Shown here one piece after another: positions 12,421 through 26,000 of a stretch of DNA of 64,000 nucleotides. The notes under the pieces were generated by a model. It saw nothing but the letters and a program-made list of their open reading frames with translations. It did no database searches and was not told the DNA's origin. The position numbers and the translations under genes are program-made. The stretch is taken from contig OY755178.1 in NCBI GenBank assembly GCA_963576735.1, positions 12,090,001 to 12,154,000 on the forward strand, written 5' to 3'. Origin of the DNA: Bedellia somnulentella (Eukaryota; Arthropoda; Insecta; Lepidoptera; Bedelliidae). Positions within the stretch are counted from its first letter, which is position 1, and the number at the start of each line of letters is the position of its first letter.

Positions 12421-12720
12421 TTAACGTAATTTTTCTAGGGCTATACCGACGGAAATATCATTGTTAATCAATTGTAATTGAATGTCGCGTATGTCATCAT
12501 CATCGTCTATGTAAATGTTTTTCCTCTTGTGGTATTTTTTTTTCTTTTGTATGTCTTTCAATGCTTTAAGCAGGCGTAAAATGGTTGTATTTTTTTTGTT
12601 TACAATTTTTTTCAATTTTGAATGATAGGATTCTGCCACGTTATTGGTCCGGTGCCTTCACCGAATACGCTCAGAATTTTACTGAAGTTTTCTGTCATCC
12701 AAAAATTATCAATGTACTTA
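12421..12720 (-). pseudogene. MULE-type transposase C-terminal fragment
   Basis: Minus strand encodes HRTNNVAESYHSKLKKIVN and a Lys-rich helix. Just upstream, in another frame, is YIDNFWMTENFSKILSVFG. The pattern (Y..NYW...RTNN..E.YH..L) is typical of the C-terminal part of MULE transposases. A frameshift joins the two parts. Isolated remnant. Confidence 0.5.
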
Positions 12721-12899
12721 AAGAAAGAAATCATTTTGTTTTAATTTCTAAATTTTGACTTTTAGTTTCAATTGTGATAATGAAAGCAAATCGACGCTGA
12801 TGTACACGTAATGATGGGCTTGCATGTCCTTTTTTAAAAATCGTTACGTATTATTAAAAAAATACCTTGGTGATCACATTTCCTCGACATTTTCGGCAC

Positions 12900-13505
12900 A
12901 ATTGGCCTAGACCTCGCTTTTATAACATACCCTTTTTATATTATAAATCGATAAAGGACATCAAACTAAACAACTTTGCCCATGGAATGCCTATCTAAAA
13001 TATTGTAATTTTCAAAAAATAATAATAATTAAAAATTGTCGTACCTAGATCAAACTGAGAATGTATAGAATGAGATTCCTTGCTTCAGTGAAAATAAGAA
13101 ATTAAAAAAAAACATTTGATCTATGCTTTTCGCTCTGTAAACAAAAATATAACTTCTTTCGGTATTTTCCAGTTGTATTGATCGTCGTTGAAAAATAATA
13201 TCATGAAAATAAACCGGTAAGCGAGCGATTGAACTGAAAAATACAGAAAGAAGTTATGTTTTTGTTTACAGAGCAAAAAGCATAGATCAGATTTTTTTTT
13301 TAATTTCTTATTTTCACTGAAGCAAGGAATCTCATTCTATACATTCTCAGTTTGAACTAGGTACGACAATTTTTAATTATTATTATTTTTTGAAAATTAC
13401 TATATTTTAGATAGGCATTCCATAGGCAAAGTTGTTAAGTTTGATGTCCTTTATCGATTTATATTATAAAAAGGGTATGTTAAAAAAGCGAGGTCTAGGC
13501 CAATT
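12900..13505. mobile_element. Large fold-back element (about 270-bp arms)
   Basis: AATTGGCCTAGACCTCGC at 12900 is complementary to GCGAGGTCTAGGCCAATT at 13505. The arms match almost throughout to about 13165 and 13235, with a short loop. AT-rich, no protein. Intergenic, just downstream of ATR. Confidence 0.85.
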
Positions 13506-13911
13506 CATTCATACCTAAAGAATATGTCAACTGGTTTCCAATGAAAAATTATTTATTAACGGGTTACGTATTTTTATTCTTTTCGCAAAGATTTAATGAC
13601 AGTAGGCACTGACAGATTATTATATTTATTACCTACTAGATTTATTAATCGATATAAAGAGATGATATGCAGTTCGTTAAAGAAAGAGGTCAATATAATC
13701 AGTGAGGTGAACAACGAACACAAAAATATGTTCGTGGTCCACATAGGTGAACTTAGCGGGTGTACCAAGACCAATACGGGGGCGATTGATATTAATATGG
13801 GTTAGAAGAGATAAGGATGATATTATCGTTCTCAATTTGAAGATTGACCTCTTGGATTTCTTAGTGAGTCGAAGCAAAAAGAAAGAAAAACAACCTAATT
13901 TTAAGAATACA

Positions 13912-13917
13912 TTTATT
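13912..13917 (-). promoter_or_regulatory. Poly(A) signal of ATR
   Basis: AATAAA on the minus strand begins 17 nt after the ATR stop codon, the nearest candidate for 3'-end processing. The 3' UTR would be very short. Confidence 0.5.
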
Positions 13918-13933
13918 ACTTAATATCACCAAG

Positions 13934-14062
13934 TTACAAAAATGGTCCCCAACCTATATACATTTGACATAAATTATGTACACTAGTTGCTTCCACTATG
14001 AGATGTTCGACTTGGCCTTCAGGCGATAGCGACAATGATAACTGTTTATTCTTCGTTTTCAC
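13934..14062 (-). CDS. ATR: ATR exon 29: FATC domain and stop
   Basis: The last exon encodes the PIKK C-terminal FATC motif: [19 protein letters not shown] followed by [12 protein letters not shown] and TAA. This matches the ending of ATR (CQMYLGWTPYM in human). The acceptor is at 14062. Confidence 0.95.
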   Translation of the reverse strand: MKTKNKQLSLSLSPEGQVEHLIVEATSVHNLCQMYIGWGPFL

Positions 14063-17000
14063 CTGAAATATAAAACTTTATTAGCATAATATTCTAGTGT
14101 TAGTTACACTATTTATAACTCATGAACGACAGAACCGTTTTAGCTGAAAATTTATGGGACAAGCTTTGAACCAGAAAAAGGAAAAGATTTATTGATGTGT
14201 TGGTTCGTTAGTAACGGATTGGGTCAAAAACATCTCTGCCAATTTCAATTCACCAAAGGGAAACGAAAACTTTTAGAACTAGCGAGAAAGATACTTATCA
14301 CCACTGTGCGAAGCCGGGGCGGGCCACTTGTATAAGATAATTATAACTCGTGGAATAAATAACGCTCACAATCCATAGGTCTCGAGTGGGAAATACATTA
14401 CATACATAAACTGACTGCAAAAAATCCCAAAAAGGGGTAACCTGAGCTTCAGAATTAAAATTAAAGATGGTTGATGATGGATCTACAGCCAAATTTCCCA
14501 ACAATCACCGAAAGTGTCCAAAATCCCTGAGTCGTTTTTCACGACACCCACGAGAATAATTATTTAGTCTTAATCTAATCTGCACCCCTGTTCATCGCAT
14601 TTATACATTTATCTTTTTGGCGCGAAGCTCCATTTACCCCTGACTTTTGAAACGGTATATCCGACCTCAACCAAATTTTGCATGATGGTCAAAGACATCA
14701 AGGACCAGGTTGTGTCGGAGAGATTTTTCAAATAAATGTTACGATTGAGGAATGATCACCCTTCAAAAATTACCATGTAATTCTATAGGAAACTATTGTA
14801 AACAAATCTGCTGTCTCTTCAATTTTGTTCAACTTTGTTCCAAATATCGGCATGTGAAGCTTTATTGCCCACCTAGTTTACTACATCACATAAAATTCAA
14901 AACAAAAATATACTCACCATCCCATTAAGTCTCTGCCGTATATGGTGCAAATGTTGCAACGCATGTTCATTGGTCCTCTCTCCTAAGTCGCCTGGTCTGA
15001 CCCGGCCCCACGCCACCAGCGGGTCGTACACGAACGGGCCGACCACCGACATCAGAGCTAGCGTCTGCGAGCGCAGCGCCCTCATCACGCTGTCGCAGCA
15101 TTTTCTGAGGTTCGTATTAACCATACATTTATATCATACATTGGCAATACATATGCAATAACACACGAACGTTATAGTATCATAATGATGACACCACCAG
15201 CGGGTCATACACGAACGGGCCGACCACCGACATCAGAGCTAGCGTCTGCGAGCGCAGCGCCCTCATCACGCTGTCGCAGCATTTTCTGAGGTTCGTATTA
15301 ACCATACATTTATATCATACATTGGCAATACATATGCAATAACACACGAACGTTATAGTATCATAATGATGACACCACCAGCGGGTCATACACGAACGGG
15401 CCGACCACCGACATCAGAGCTAGCGTCTGCGAGCGCAGCGCCCTCATTACGCTATCGCAGCATTTTCTGAGGTTCGTATTAACCATACATTTATATCATA
15501 CATTGGCAATACATATGCAATAACACACGAACGTTATAGTATCATAATGATGACACCACCAGCGGGTCATACACGAACGGGCCGACCACCGACATCAGAG
15601 CTAGCGTCTGCGAGCGCAGCGCCCTCATTACGCTATCGCAGCATTTTCTGAGGTTCGTATTAACCATACATTTATATCATACATTGGCAATACATATGCA
15701 ATAACACACGAACGTTATAGTATCATAATGATGACACCACCAGCGGGTCATACACGAACGGGCCGACCACCGACATCAGAGCTAGCGTCTGCGAGCGCAG
15801 CGCCCTCATCACGCTGTCGCAGCATTTTCTGAGGTTCGTATTAACCATACATTTATATCATACATTGGCAATACATATGCAATAACACACGAACGTTATA
15901 GTATCATAATGATGACACCACCAGCGGGTCATACACGAACGGGCCGACCACCGACATCAGAGCTAGCGTCTGCGAGCGCAGCGCCCTCATTACGCTATCG
16001 CAGCATTTTCTGAGGTTCGTATTAACCATACATTTATATCATACTACATTGGCAATGCAATACGCACCAACGTGTGTAAAACCCAACTGTATTATTTTTT
16101 AAGTCGCATATAATATTTATTTATTTATTCCAATAAACATAATCATTACAGGCATAAACCTAATGCGATAACATTTTAAATTAAATTTTAACATATTAAA
16201 TTTACGATACTCGCTTACTTATTGTAACATAGATATTTCAAGGCAACGATTGTGATGTCACCCAGATGACATGCATAAACGTCCACATTTTCTGCAATTT
16301 CCCGCAAAGCCACTAGTGCTCTGACCAGAGGGCACTGCTGCAATAAATTAGTGCGCGACTGTGGTAAGGCAAAAAAAAATCCCTATCATCGTCTCAGCGT
16401 TCCATTCGGCACTTTCAAATTTATTAGACCCAGTATATAAGAATTTGGAATGATACCCCGCATAACTTTCAATAAATATAAAATTAGATTTGAATCCCTT
16501 CTAACTTGTAATGTATTATATATAACCAACCATCCCTAACACAAATTTTGTTGGATACTTAAGCGGGTAATAGGGATAGACCCTATACATTTTAAAATAA
16601 AGAAATCTTAAGAATTTATTGTGTATTTTCTCCACCATGAGAATTTATTTAGTTTCATGTGGAGCCCAAATAAGCGTTAAATTCAAGTTTACTCCTAACC
16701 AATGCATTACATAGAGCTTTTATTGCTTCTATATTCGTAAAGCCGCGTGCTGTGCGAAGCACAAAACCTAACATTTTAAAAGCAGCCTAACATATTCCTA
16801 CAATGTGACTATGAAAACAAAGGTCAGATGAAACCATGACTCCTAAATCTCTCACTCCCTGAATTCTGGATAGTGGAATTCCATTTATATTATATGTAAA
16901 TTGAAACGATCCCCGCTGTCTACTGAAAGTAATAGTCGAGCACTTTTTTATATTAAATTCTAACTTCTTTGTTGTACTCCATTTGACAATCCTGGCAATA

Positions 17001-20000
17001 TCATTCTGTAGGTGTTCGCAGTCTATTTCACTCTCGATTGGGAGTAACAATTTCACATCGTCCGCAAAAATAAGGCACTTTGCATGTTGGAGCACTTTTG
17101 GTAAGTCATTGATCATAACGAGAAACTCCAACGGACCAAGGTTACTACCCTGACTTACGACTGAGTTTGTACGGTACTCGTCAGATTTAAAACCACCATA
17201 GTTCACATATTGACGTCTATTTCTTAGGTAACTCGCCATAAGCTTAAGAGAATGCGGTGTGAAGCCGACTTCAGCTAGTTTCCCAAGCAGAATGTCAACA
17301 TAAACTGTATCAAATAATATAATATGGAAACATTAAGCTTACTAAATATTAAGGATTTAAAAACGGGAATGATTGAGTTTACACCAAGAGATATTTTTTA
17401 CCACAGTAGGCGATAGTTGAGAGAATAGTATATTACGCACCAAAGGTGAGAAATTAAAACCACGCGTTTCAACATTCAAAACTCACTTAGCACATAGCGC
17501 AACAATCTACTTATACTAATTTTAAACATTGAAACCAAAATATATATCTAATTATTACAAAAATATTACCTATACATTCCTTCGTGGCCTAGAGGTCCCA
17601 TAGCAGCTACCATGTTATGGGTAAGTCTAAAAGGCACTCGTTCAGGCCACTCAAAAGCCTCGCCTTTATTGAACAGGCAGTTAAAATCTACATGTACTGT
17701 GTCGCCATTTGTCGAGTCAAATGATATGTTTTCTCCGTGACGATCACCTAAGCCTAAAAGAAAATAAACGTTATAGCAAAGAATTGGCGCTCTGTGGGTT
17801 TGGACTTGTGGGATATTATTTCGGCAAATTGACCGGTATGTGAACCACTTCAGTTTAAAATATTTAAAGCCTTACCGCCTCAGAAGCTCAGAGCTTCAGA
17901 ATCAAACATTCCTCAGATACTCTTGAAATTATAAGCGGAGAATCATATCGGCCAACAATTACTTTAATAGACCCCAAAACCTTAAGTCGCCTCTTACGAC
18001 ACTGCAATTGAAATATGGTAAATAATTCATGAACAAAAAACATACCTAAAATATATCCCACCATCGACATTACTGCTGTGGTTCTTATGTACGCTGATCT
18101 AGCTTGGTACCTGCAACAAAAACTAGTATGAAAACCATGCCATGAATTTTCATTAATGAGGTTGTGGGAACAGCAAGTATATACTGGCCAGTACACCCCA
18201 CTGTGTACAAACTTATAATTTGTACTAATAAATAAAGGTTTCATGAGGTTTTCTTGAACAAAACAGTCTAATTATAATTTGTACTTATGCTTAGAAGAAA
18301 ATAAAAATGATTGGTAATGATTGGTAACGGCGATAGGCCTGCCCCCTATCACGTGAGTACACTGTCCATGCAAAACGTGGGTACTCTGAACACCAGGTGA
18401 CAAAGTCACGTGATGTTCAGAAGTATTAGTACCTCTGCCAACCCCTTCGGGGATATTCGGCGTGAACGTTTATGTTTATGTTATGTTTATGTTATGTTTA
18501 TGGTAATGCCATTTCAGACAATTCGATTCAAACTCTGAGAACAATGCCACCTATGTACACCTTAGTGTGACATCTAGAACTGGCAAAGATGTGCTTGCAC
18601 ATACAAGTTGGCGTTACATCTTACAGGTCTGGATTTCATAGCTACTCTGAGATAATAAAATATTCTAAAAACTTACCATCCATAAGCATCAGAGATCATC
18701 TCTTTTAATTATCTGTTGCTTGTGTAATTATGTCCCTTTGTCATTACCTGGGTAGTATCAGCTTAGAATAGCACTACCCCATTTCATTTGGAGACCCATC
18801 GCCAACAACTTTTATTTTTACTTCTCCCCGCTCAACATACAAAAGTGGCTAAGGTATTTGTTATTCTGTAGATCTGGCTACCTCTTTTAGGGATTTATAT
18901 CCGTAAGTATATGTATGTTTGCATACCATCCATAAGGATCGGAGTATACCCGTCGAAACTACTCCTGGAAAACGGGCGGGTGTCGCGGCATTAGCTGCTG
19001 TTCGTATATACGAGGTTTCTTTTCAATGGGGTCACTATTTGCACCTATTAGTTAGTCTAAAATTACATGTGAGATATTTAAAATCCTTACCATCCATAAG
19101 GATCAGAGAACACCCGTCGAAACCACTCCTGGAAAACGGGCGGGTGTCGCGGTATTAGCTGCTGTTCGTATATACGGCGTTTCTTTTCTACCGGGTCGCT
19201 GTTTGCGCACATCATCTCTTTTAGTTCTCTGTTGCTTGTGTGGATACCTGAGAAGAAATAATAATCTATACTTATAATAAATCTGTACAGAGCGCAATTC
19301 TGTACATTAAGTATATTTTCAAAATAACTATCAGGGTCGGATTTGTGATCGATACTGATGGCAAAATGCAATCAGTAATTTTTTTGTCTGTCTGTCTGTC
19401 CGTCTGTCTGTCTGTCGGTTTGTTGTTCCTTATGGAAAAACTACTCGACGGATTTTAACGAAACTTGGAAGAATTATTCTTTATACTCCTAGGCAGGTTA
19501 TAGTGTACTTTTCAGCAAAATAGTGAAGGGGAATTTTGGGAAATTTTGGGAAAACGGGGGAAGTCACTCCATTTTTAAGCTTCCGTCACGTGTGCAGCGT
19601 CACGTGTGGTTATAGTTACATAGAAATCATGTTTCACGGAAATATTCTACATGAAATTGTTTAAAAAATATCCTTTAAAAGCATATGTCTATCTTTAATG
19701 GTTGACTCACAATAACACGTGTAACTTCTGATAGCTTACCAGCAGTGCAAGCACGAGCACTATTTTATTTATCGACACGATAACGGTTAGAATGAGATGG
19801 CAGTATACGATACTAAGTAAGTGCGTAAGAGATGGCTGCTTTATCCCACGCGATAACTAGTTTAAACACGGCTCTTGCCCTTCAGTTCTCTCATTCATCT
19901 CTCATTTAAAAAAGTTTACATTATTACCTATTCAATAAAAAAAGAATCATAGATATCGGTATAGAAACACCAAACTTATACATGAAATAAGCCATCGCGT

Positions 20001-23000
20001 CCTGTCGTCGCACGTGAATACTGAATCATGCTATAGGATTATTTTTTAGTAATGGTTGCGCGCGCAAAAGATTGCCGGGAGTATATGTATTATGTATGCA
20101 AAACATGTAACTCTGATTGTTTGTTTGCATGGGTTTATTTTTGGAGATACTGAACCGTTCATTAAAGCGCTTTCACAATCACAAAGCTACACTATTCAGG
20201 AGCGCTATAAGTTGCGCTAAATTACACAAAGGTTGAGCAGTGATTGGAGAAACCTCAGATATTTTTAAAACTACGATACCCGTGCGAAGCTGGGCCGATC
20301 CACTAGTATAAAACAAATAAATATTTTATCTAGAACGTGTGAAAAATTTTGGTGTATATATTTCAGTGGTCGTATACATATGATGCCATAAAAGATGATT
20401 GTCCTGAATGATAATAACAATTAAAATACAGTGACACGTTCCCCTGATTACGTATCTTTTGCGTTTGACGATTGTGTTGCAAGTTGCACGATTGTCGCTG
20501 TTAATGTTATAAAATTGTATGCGACTTGACACTTTTGACAGCGACAATATTTCAACTTGCGACACAATCGCAGTCGCTAAAGATACATAATCAGCCCCCC
20601 GACGTATTAAACTAGTACTAAGTTGTTTTATAAATTCCTACACGTAAGTTAAATATAGCTTGATTAGCAACCGTTTCATATGTTTTACCACAAGTGGAAA
20701 ACATGTTTAAACAAGCAGTAGTTCTGCCTTAACGACATTATATGAAATCTTGGCTTTATATTCCGGTATCGAATATGATTCAATCGCTATGAGCCTCTTA
20801 CCCTTGAGTTATAGAATTGAACATATGCAAGTTGATAAAATGGATTCAAAATTGTCTTACAATATAAACTACACTCACCTTTCTGCTTATAAATATGCAT
20901 CAATATAGGTCTCAACCCGACCAAATTGGGCACCCATTCAATAAGCCCGCATTCCTCATTTAGAGGCAAAACACTATAAGTTCTGATATAAAGTCTTCTT
21001 CGCCTAGTTTCTGGCGCGTCTTGAAGAAATCTGTTCACGACGCCATTGAACTCCATAAGGCGATAGTCTTTGCGGAGATCGTCGCGGGGTTTCAACATTA
21101 TTATGTAGCTTTTGCCGTCGGAGCCTACAAAAATTTAAATATCTATTATTCTTCATCTTCACTAACCACTATAGGTAGAAACCTCTAGTGGTTAGTGGGT
21201 TCACTTAATGAATTTACTACACATGACTGGGTAAGTACATTATATGACGACCAATTTTAAACAAAATGACAATTTCTAATTAAGGTTATGTTTAAAAAAA
21301 ATATTCTCATTCGAAAATATATTTTTTTTGGACCACCCTTTTATTCTATGTTCTAGCAGTCTACTAGCAAATGTAGTTCTACGAAGAAATCGAAAATGAT
21401 TGCAGAACAAATTGGAACAAACATGGAGTTAGGGCTAGATTAACTCTTTTTACACTTCCAGTTATAAAGTTACTGGGTCAACTTTAGTCAGTTTACTGTC
21501 ATTAATATATTTTTTGTTTACTCTAATTAATTTGGTTACACGTGTGTTGCGTAGATTGTGCTAAATAAATAACTCGTCACTAACTCAAGTTTTATTATGT
21601 GGCATAATAATTACGTTCATTGTTATCACAACTTATTAAAATGCAGCGTGCATCCAAAATATAAAAAAAAAATGTTACACTTCAATACACTTAAACTTTA
21701 AAATATCTTAAGTCACAAAGAACATCTTTCACTTACCCTTCAAAGTAACCTTCCGAGGCTTCTGCAACGACGGCAATATCTGAATACGTTCCTCAATACC
21801 AGATATATACACTGGCGGCTCAGCTGGTATATTGAAATCTATACGTTCTTGTCGAGCCGCTTTAGACGGCAAAACTATTTTACAGAACTCTTGAAAAGGC
21901 ATCATTATGTGACTGAAATTACTGTCGGCTAGTAATCGTGGGAGGGTTCGCACTAGAGTTGATACTTGGGTTGTCTAAAAATTAAAATCATTGAGTTAGA
22001 ATAAATAATATAGAACCAAGAAAGAAATTCACCATATACTAAGCAAAGGTGAACATAGAAATTAAGAACATAATTATCATAAATGTACGATCAAGATTTA
22101 TATATTAACCGTTTCATACATGCCCTTTTATTGATCATAAATACAAAAAGCTTAACAAGCTGAACAAGACAAGCCTGCCTATTTCATCTTAATGTGTCCT
22201 CCGCCGCCGTCCTCTACTGACATTTAATTCAACATTATTCATATATTTTACCCTATCGCTAATTTACTTTCATTCATCTTCTCCGTGTACCTTAACCGAT
22301 TAAACTTAACTTAACCTTTTCCATCATTTTCACAATAACATCTTTCAAACCTTACCTTTCACAAATCACACTCTTTCTCGCACAATCACATAACTTAAGA
22401 TTACATTTTTATAAACATACATACATACATATACTCACGGCTATAAATCCCTAGATGGGGTAGCCAGAGCCAAGGAATGAGAAATTCCTCAGCCACATTT
22501 GGAAAGTTGAGTGGGGAAAAGATGGTAAAATAAAGGTTGTTGGCGATGGGTCTCCAACCGCATCGCCCAAAAATCCCATTAAAGCCCCAATACCGTTAGT
22601 CGCCTCTTACGTACACCCACCGGAAGAAATGGGGTAGTGTTATTCTAAGCCGACACTACACAGCTTTATAAACACATTTTTATAAACTATTAATAAAACA
22701 TAACTATTAAAATCTACTAACATAACTATTATAAGCGACATGATAGTCCAGTGGGTAGAACACCCGCCCGAAAAACAGAAGGGCGTGAGTTCCAATCCTG
22801 GGACGGGCCTACACCAATTTGACTTTTCTAAAGTCATATGTGTGGTTAATTTATCATGGTTGCTAACGGTGAGGGAAAACATCGTGAGGAAACCCACATG
22901 GCTGCGTTGTACTTAGTCATGTGACAGTGTATTCGTACAAAACGGCGATAGGCCTGCCCCCTATCACGTGAGTACACTGTCTAAGCAAAACGTGGGTACC

Positions 23001-26000
23001 TTCTCTGGAAACTAGATGGCGCTTGCCATGTGAGTTCAGGAGTATTGGTACCTCTGCCAACCCCTTCGGGGATAAACGGCGTGAACGTTTATTATTATGT
23101 TTATGTAAAATCTACTTACACTTGCACTCCCAACAATAGGCTTATTACATAACTCAATAAGTTTCTCAGCCAACTGGGTAAAATCACACACTAACTTCAA
23201 CATATGAGGTTCTTTGAGTCTCGGGTCTGCGAAAACATCTTGACAACGCTTGATTCGTTGCTGATAACTTGATTTGATGACCGACATCATCATCCATAGT
23301 GTGTGTTGAGGGTAGGCGTTTATTAGCTTCACTATTATAGCTTTTAGTTGGTTGTATACCTGTAATGTAAAACGCATATTTTTAATGCGGGGCTGGCAGG
23401 AAATCGGTTTTCGATATATGCGAGTAGCAAAATACTGAAAAACTTTTCACAATGTTTCCTTAAAGTTTATTTGCAATTTGCGTTTATTAGTCGTAAAATA
23501 ATAATAAATATACGGACATATTATACACAGATCAAGATAGCCCCAAACTAATTAAGACTTGTATTATGGGATACTAACTCATAGATCTTGCAATCTAGGA
23601 GCGCACGTCGCCCTTAGTTGTGGGAGTGACCTATCTGTATACGCGTCAATGTAGGCGTGACAGGTGACCGTGCGTACGGTTAGCAAATATAAAAGAATGA
23701 ATTCGAGTTATAGATTTCGACCATTTTTATGTTCTAAATTAAATTTATTAGAAGTGAAAAAAAACAAAATCGTCATAGAAACTTCTAATTTTAATTATTA
23801 ATATTAAATATATATAGCCGCAAAACTTAAAATTAATATAAAAAAACTGTTATCCTATAAAATACTTTAACGAAACACAAAATAAACATCTTGTAAGTAA
23901 TAAAATAACTAATATTAACTTGTATCACTACCTTCATCAAACATTTCTACACTGTCATAAATTTGAACTCAAAATCATAGTCGAAATATTTCATATATTT
24001 TTTTTATTTTATATTTATAATTATTTTTAAACACTATTGGGATTTGACGTGCCAACCGTACTTCTTGAACAATTATACGCACACTAACAAAGATGTGTTT
24101 TACGATTTCAAGTAGAAATAAAGGCGACGTGCGTGTAGATTGCAAGATCTATAACGATACATTTAATAATACACATATAAATAACATCCAAGACTAAGAA
24201 ACAATCACTAAGGCTTATCAAATAAATATTGCTCTCAGCGGGGATCGAACCCACAACCTCCGGACCGAGTAGCTATCCACTTAGCCACAGACGTCGTCAA
24301 ACTGTAGCTGTAAAAGATAAGCATATTTTATGATAATTACCTCTTTAACCGGATGACAAATCCTCGAAACGATTTGCGAGAAAGCCGTCAAATAAAGATA
24401 GAGAGGCAATCTTTCTGAGTAGGTCTTGATAATATCTGTCATTTGTGCTAATACTGTTCGAATGTTGGTGTCCGCTGCTGTTACTTCTACGTCGAGCCTG
24501 TTTGGAATATATTAGGGTAACGGCTATTTATATATTTTTAATTAGTCAAAAGATACACATAAAACAGAAGCTGTTACATCGTAGCGATTTTACGGACTCA
24601 CTCGCACACTAGCAGCGTCTCTTTCAATTTTTATATTGCGGTATCAAAGATTTCTCAAGCTGAGTATATGTACAAATTATAAGTTGGTACACAGCAGGTT
24701 GTACTGGCCTATATATCTTTGCTGTTTCCACAATATATTATGCATATGTGCGGTTTCATTATATTATTGAAATTACAGTATGTAGTATACATACATATGT
24801 TTACGGCTATAAATCGCAGTAAGGGGTAGGATCATCGGAATTTAAAATTGTTCAGTAATTTTCGGAACTTAAGCAGGGAAAGGATTGTAAATAATGGTTT
24901 TTGGTGCCATCACCGCAATCCCCAACGATCACTTAAAAACACCCAATACCATAAAATAAATAAAATAAAATCATCATTTATTTCAAAATAAAAAGATAAA
25001 CCTTTGTTTTTTTAACGTCAAATTTCAACTTAATACTAAGTTTACTTCGGATTCGGAAGGTGTTTTGTTGAGAAAAGAACCCGTAAGAAACTCGTCAACA
25101 CACATATTTTTTTACGTTCATTACAATTTTGGTGCTAGTCCAGAAACATCCTGCACAGAGCCCTGATGACACCAAGCCATTTTAAAATGTATGTAATCAT
25201 TAACATTGTAATAGGCTTTTAATTTGATTAATTTGGTTAATCTACTGCTTTGAATTTGGTTTCTAATATTTTGCCTCTCATAATTTGCCTCTTACGACAC
25301 CCGCGGGAAGAAACGGGTTAGTATTATTCTAAGTCGATACTACACAGCTTACAGTATACAGTAAAATCTTCGTGACCAAGTCGTTGCACTTGTCGATTCT
25401 CCGCTACTTACTTACTCATAGTAAACTGATTTTTTTATATCTTACTATAAGTATGTATGTTATTATGATATCTTACCAAATAGAAAGCATCCTTGGCATA
25501 CTCTGATACAAGTATTTATGACCGAACTGCAGCGCTTTTCCGTAACTGTTGAGTGCGTAAACTCTTCGCGACCAAGTTGTTGAATTTGTCGATTCTCCAG
25601 TACTCACTTTCTCGTAGTAAGCTCCTAGGCATACCTGTGCAAGTAATTTGTATTGTTAGTCAATTATACACTTAAGTCGAGATATGTATATAGATAATAG
25701 CACATTAAATGAAATATCAACTATTTATGGCTTTCCGTCATTTTTCTGTGAGAATAATCGCCAATTGTACATCTTTGTAAAATGGCATTTTTTAGCGTAA
25801 TAAAGAGTTTTCTAATATTGCGTCATTTACTGAGATTATATATTGTATATATACTGAGAAGATATATTGTAACACAATAATAACCATAGTCATAATAAAT
25901 ATGATTATACGACCACAGTTTTATGCCAATATATAAGCTAAGCATTAAAAAAAAGTAATATGTTCAATAAGTGCTTACCAAACTTTTCTCCCACTGTTTG

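Noticed and set aside
15013..16044. CRISPR-like regular repeat array
   Set aside because: The units are contiguous 181-bp copies with no unique spacers, they contain ATR exon sequence, and the genome is eukaryotic.
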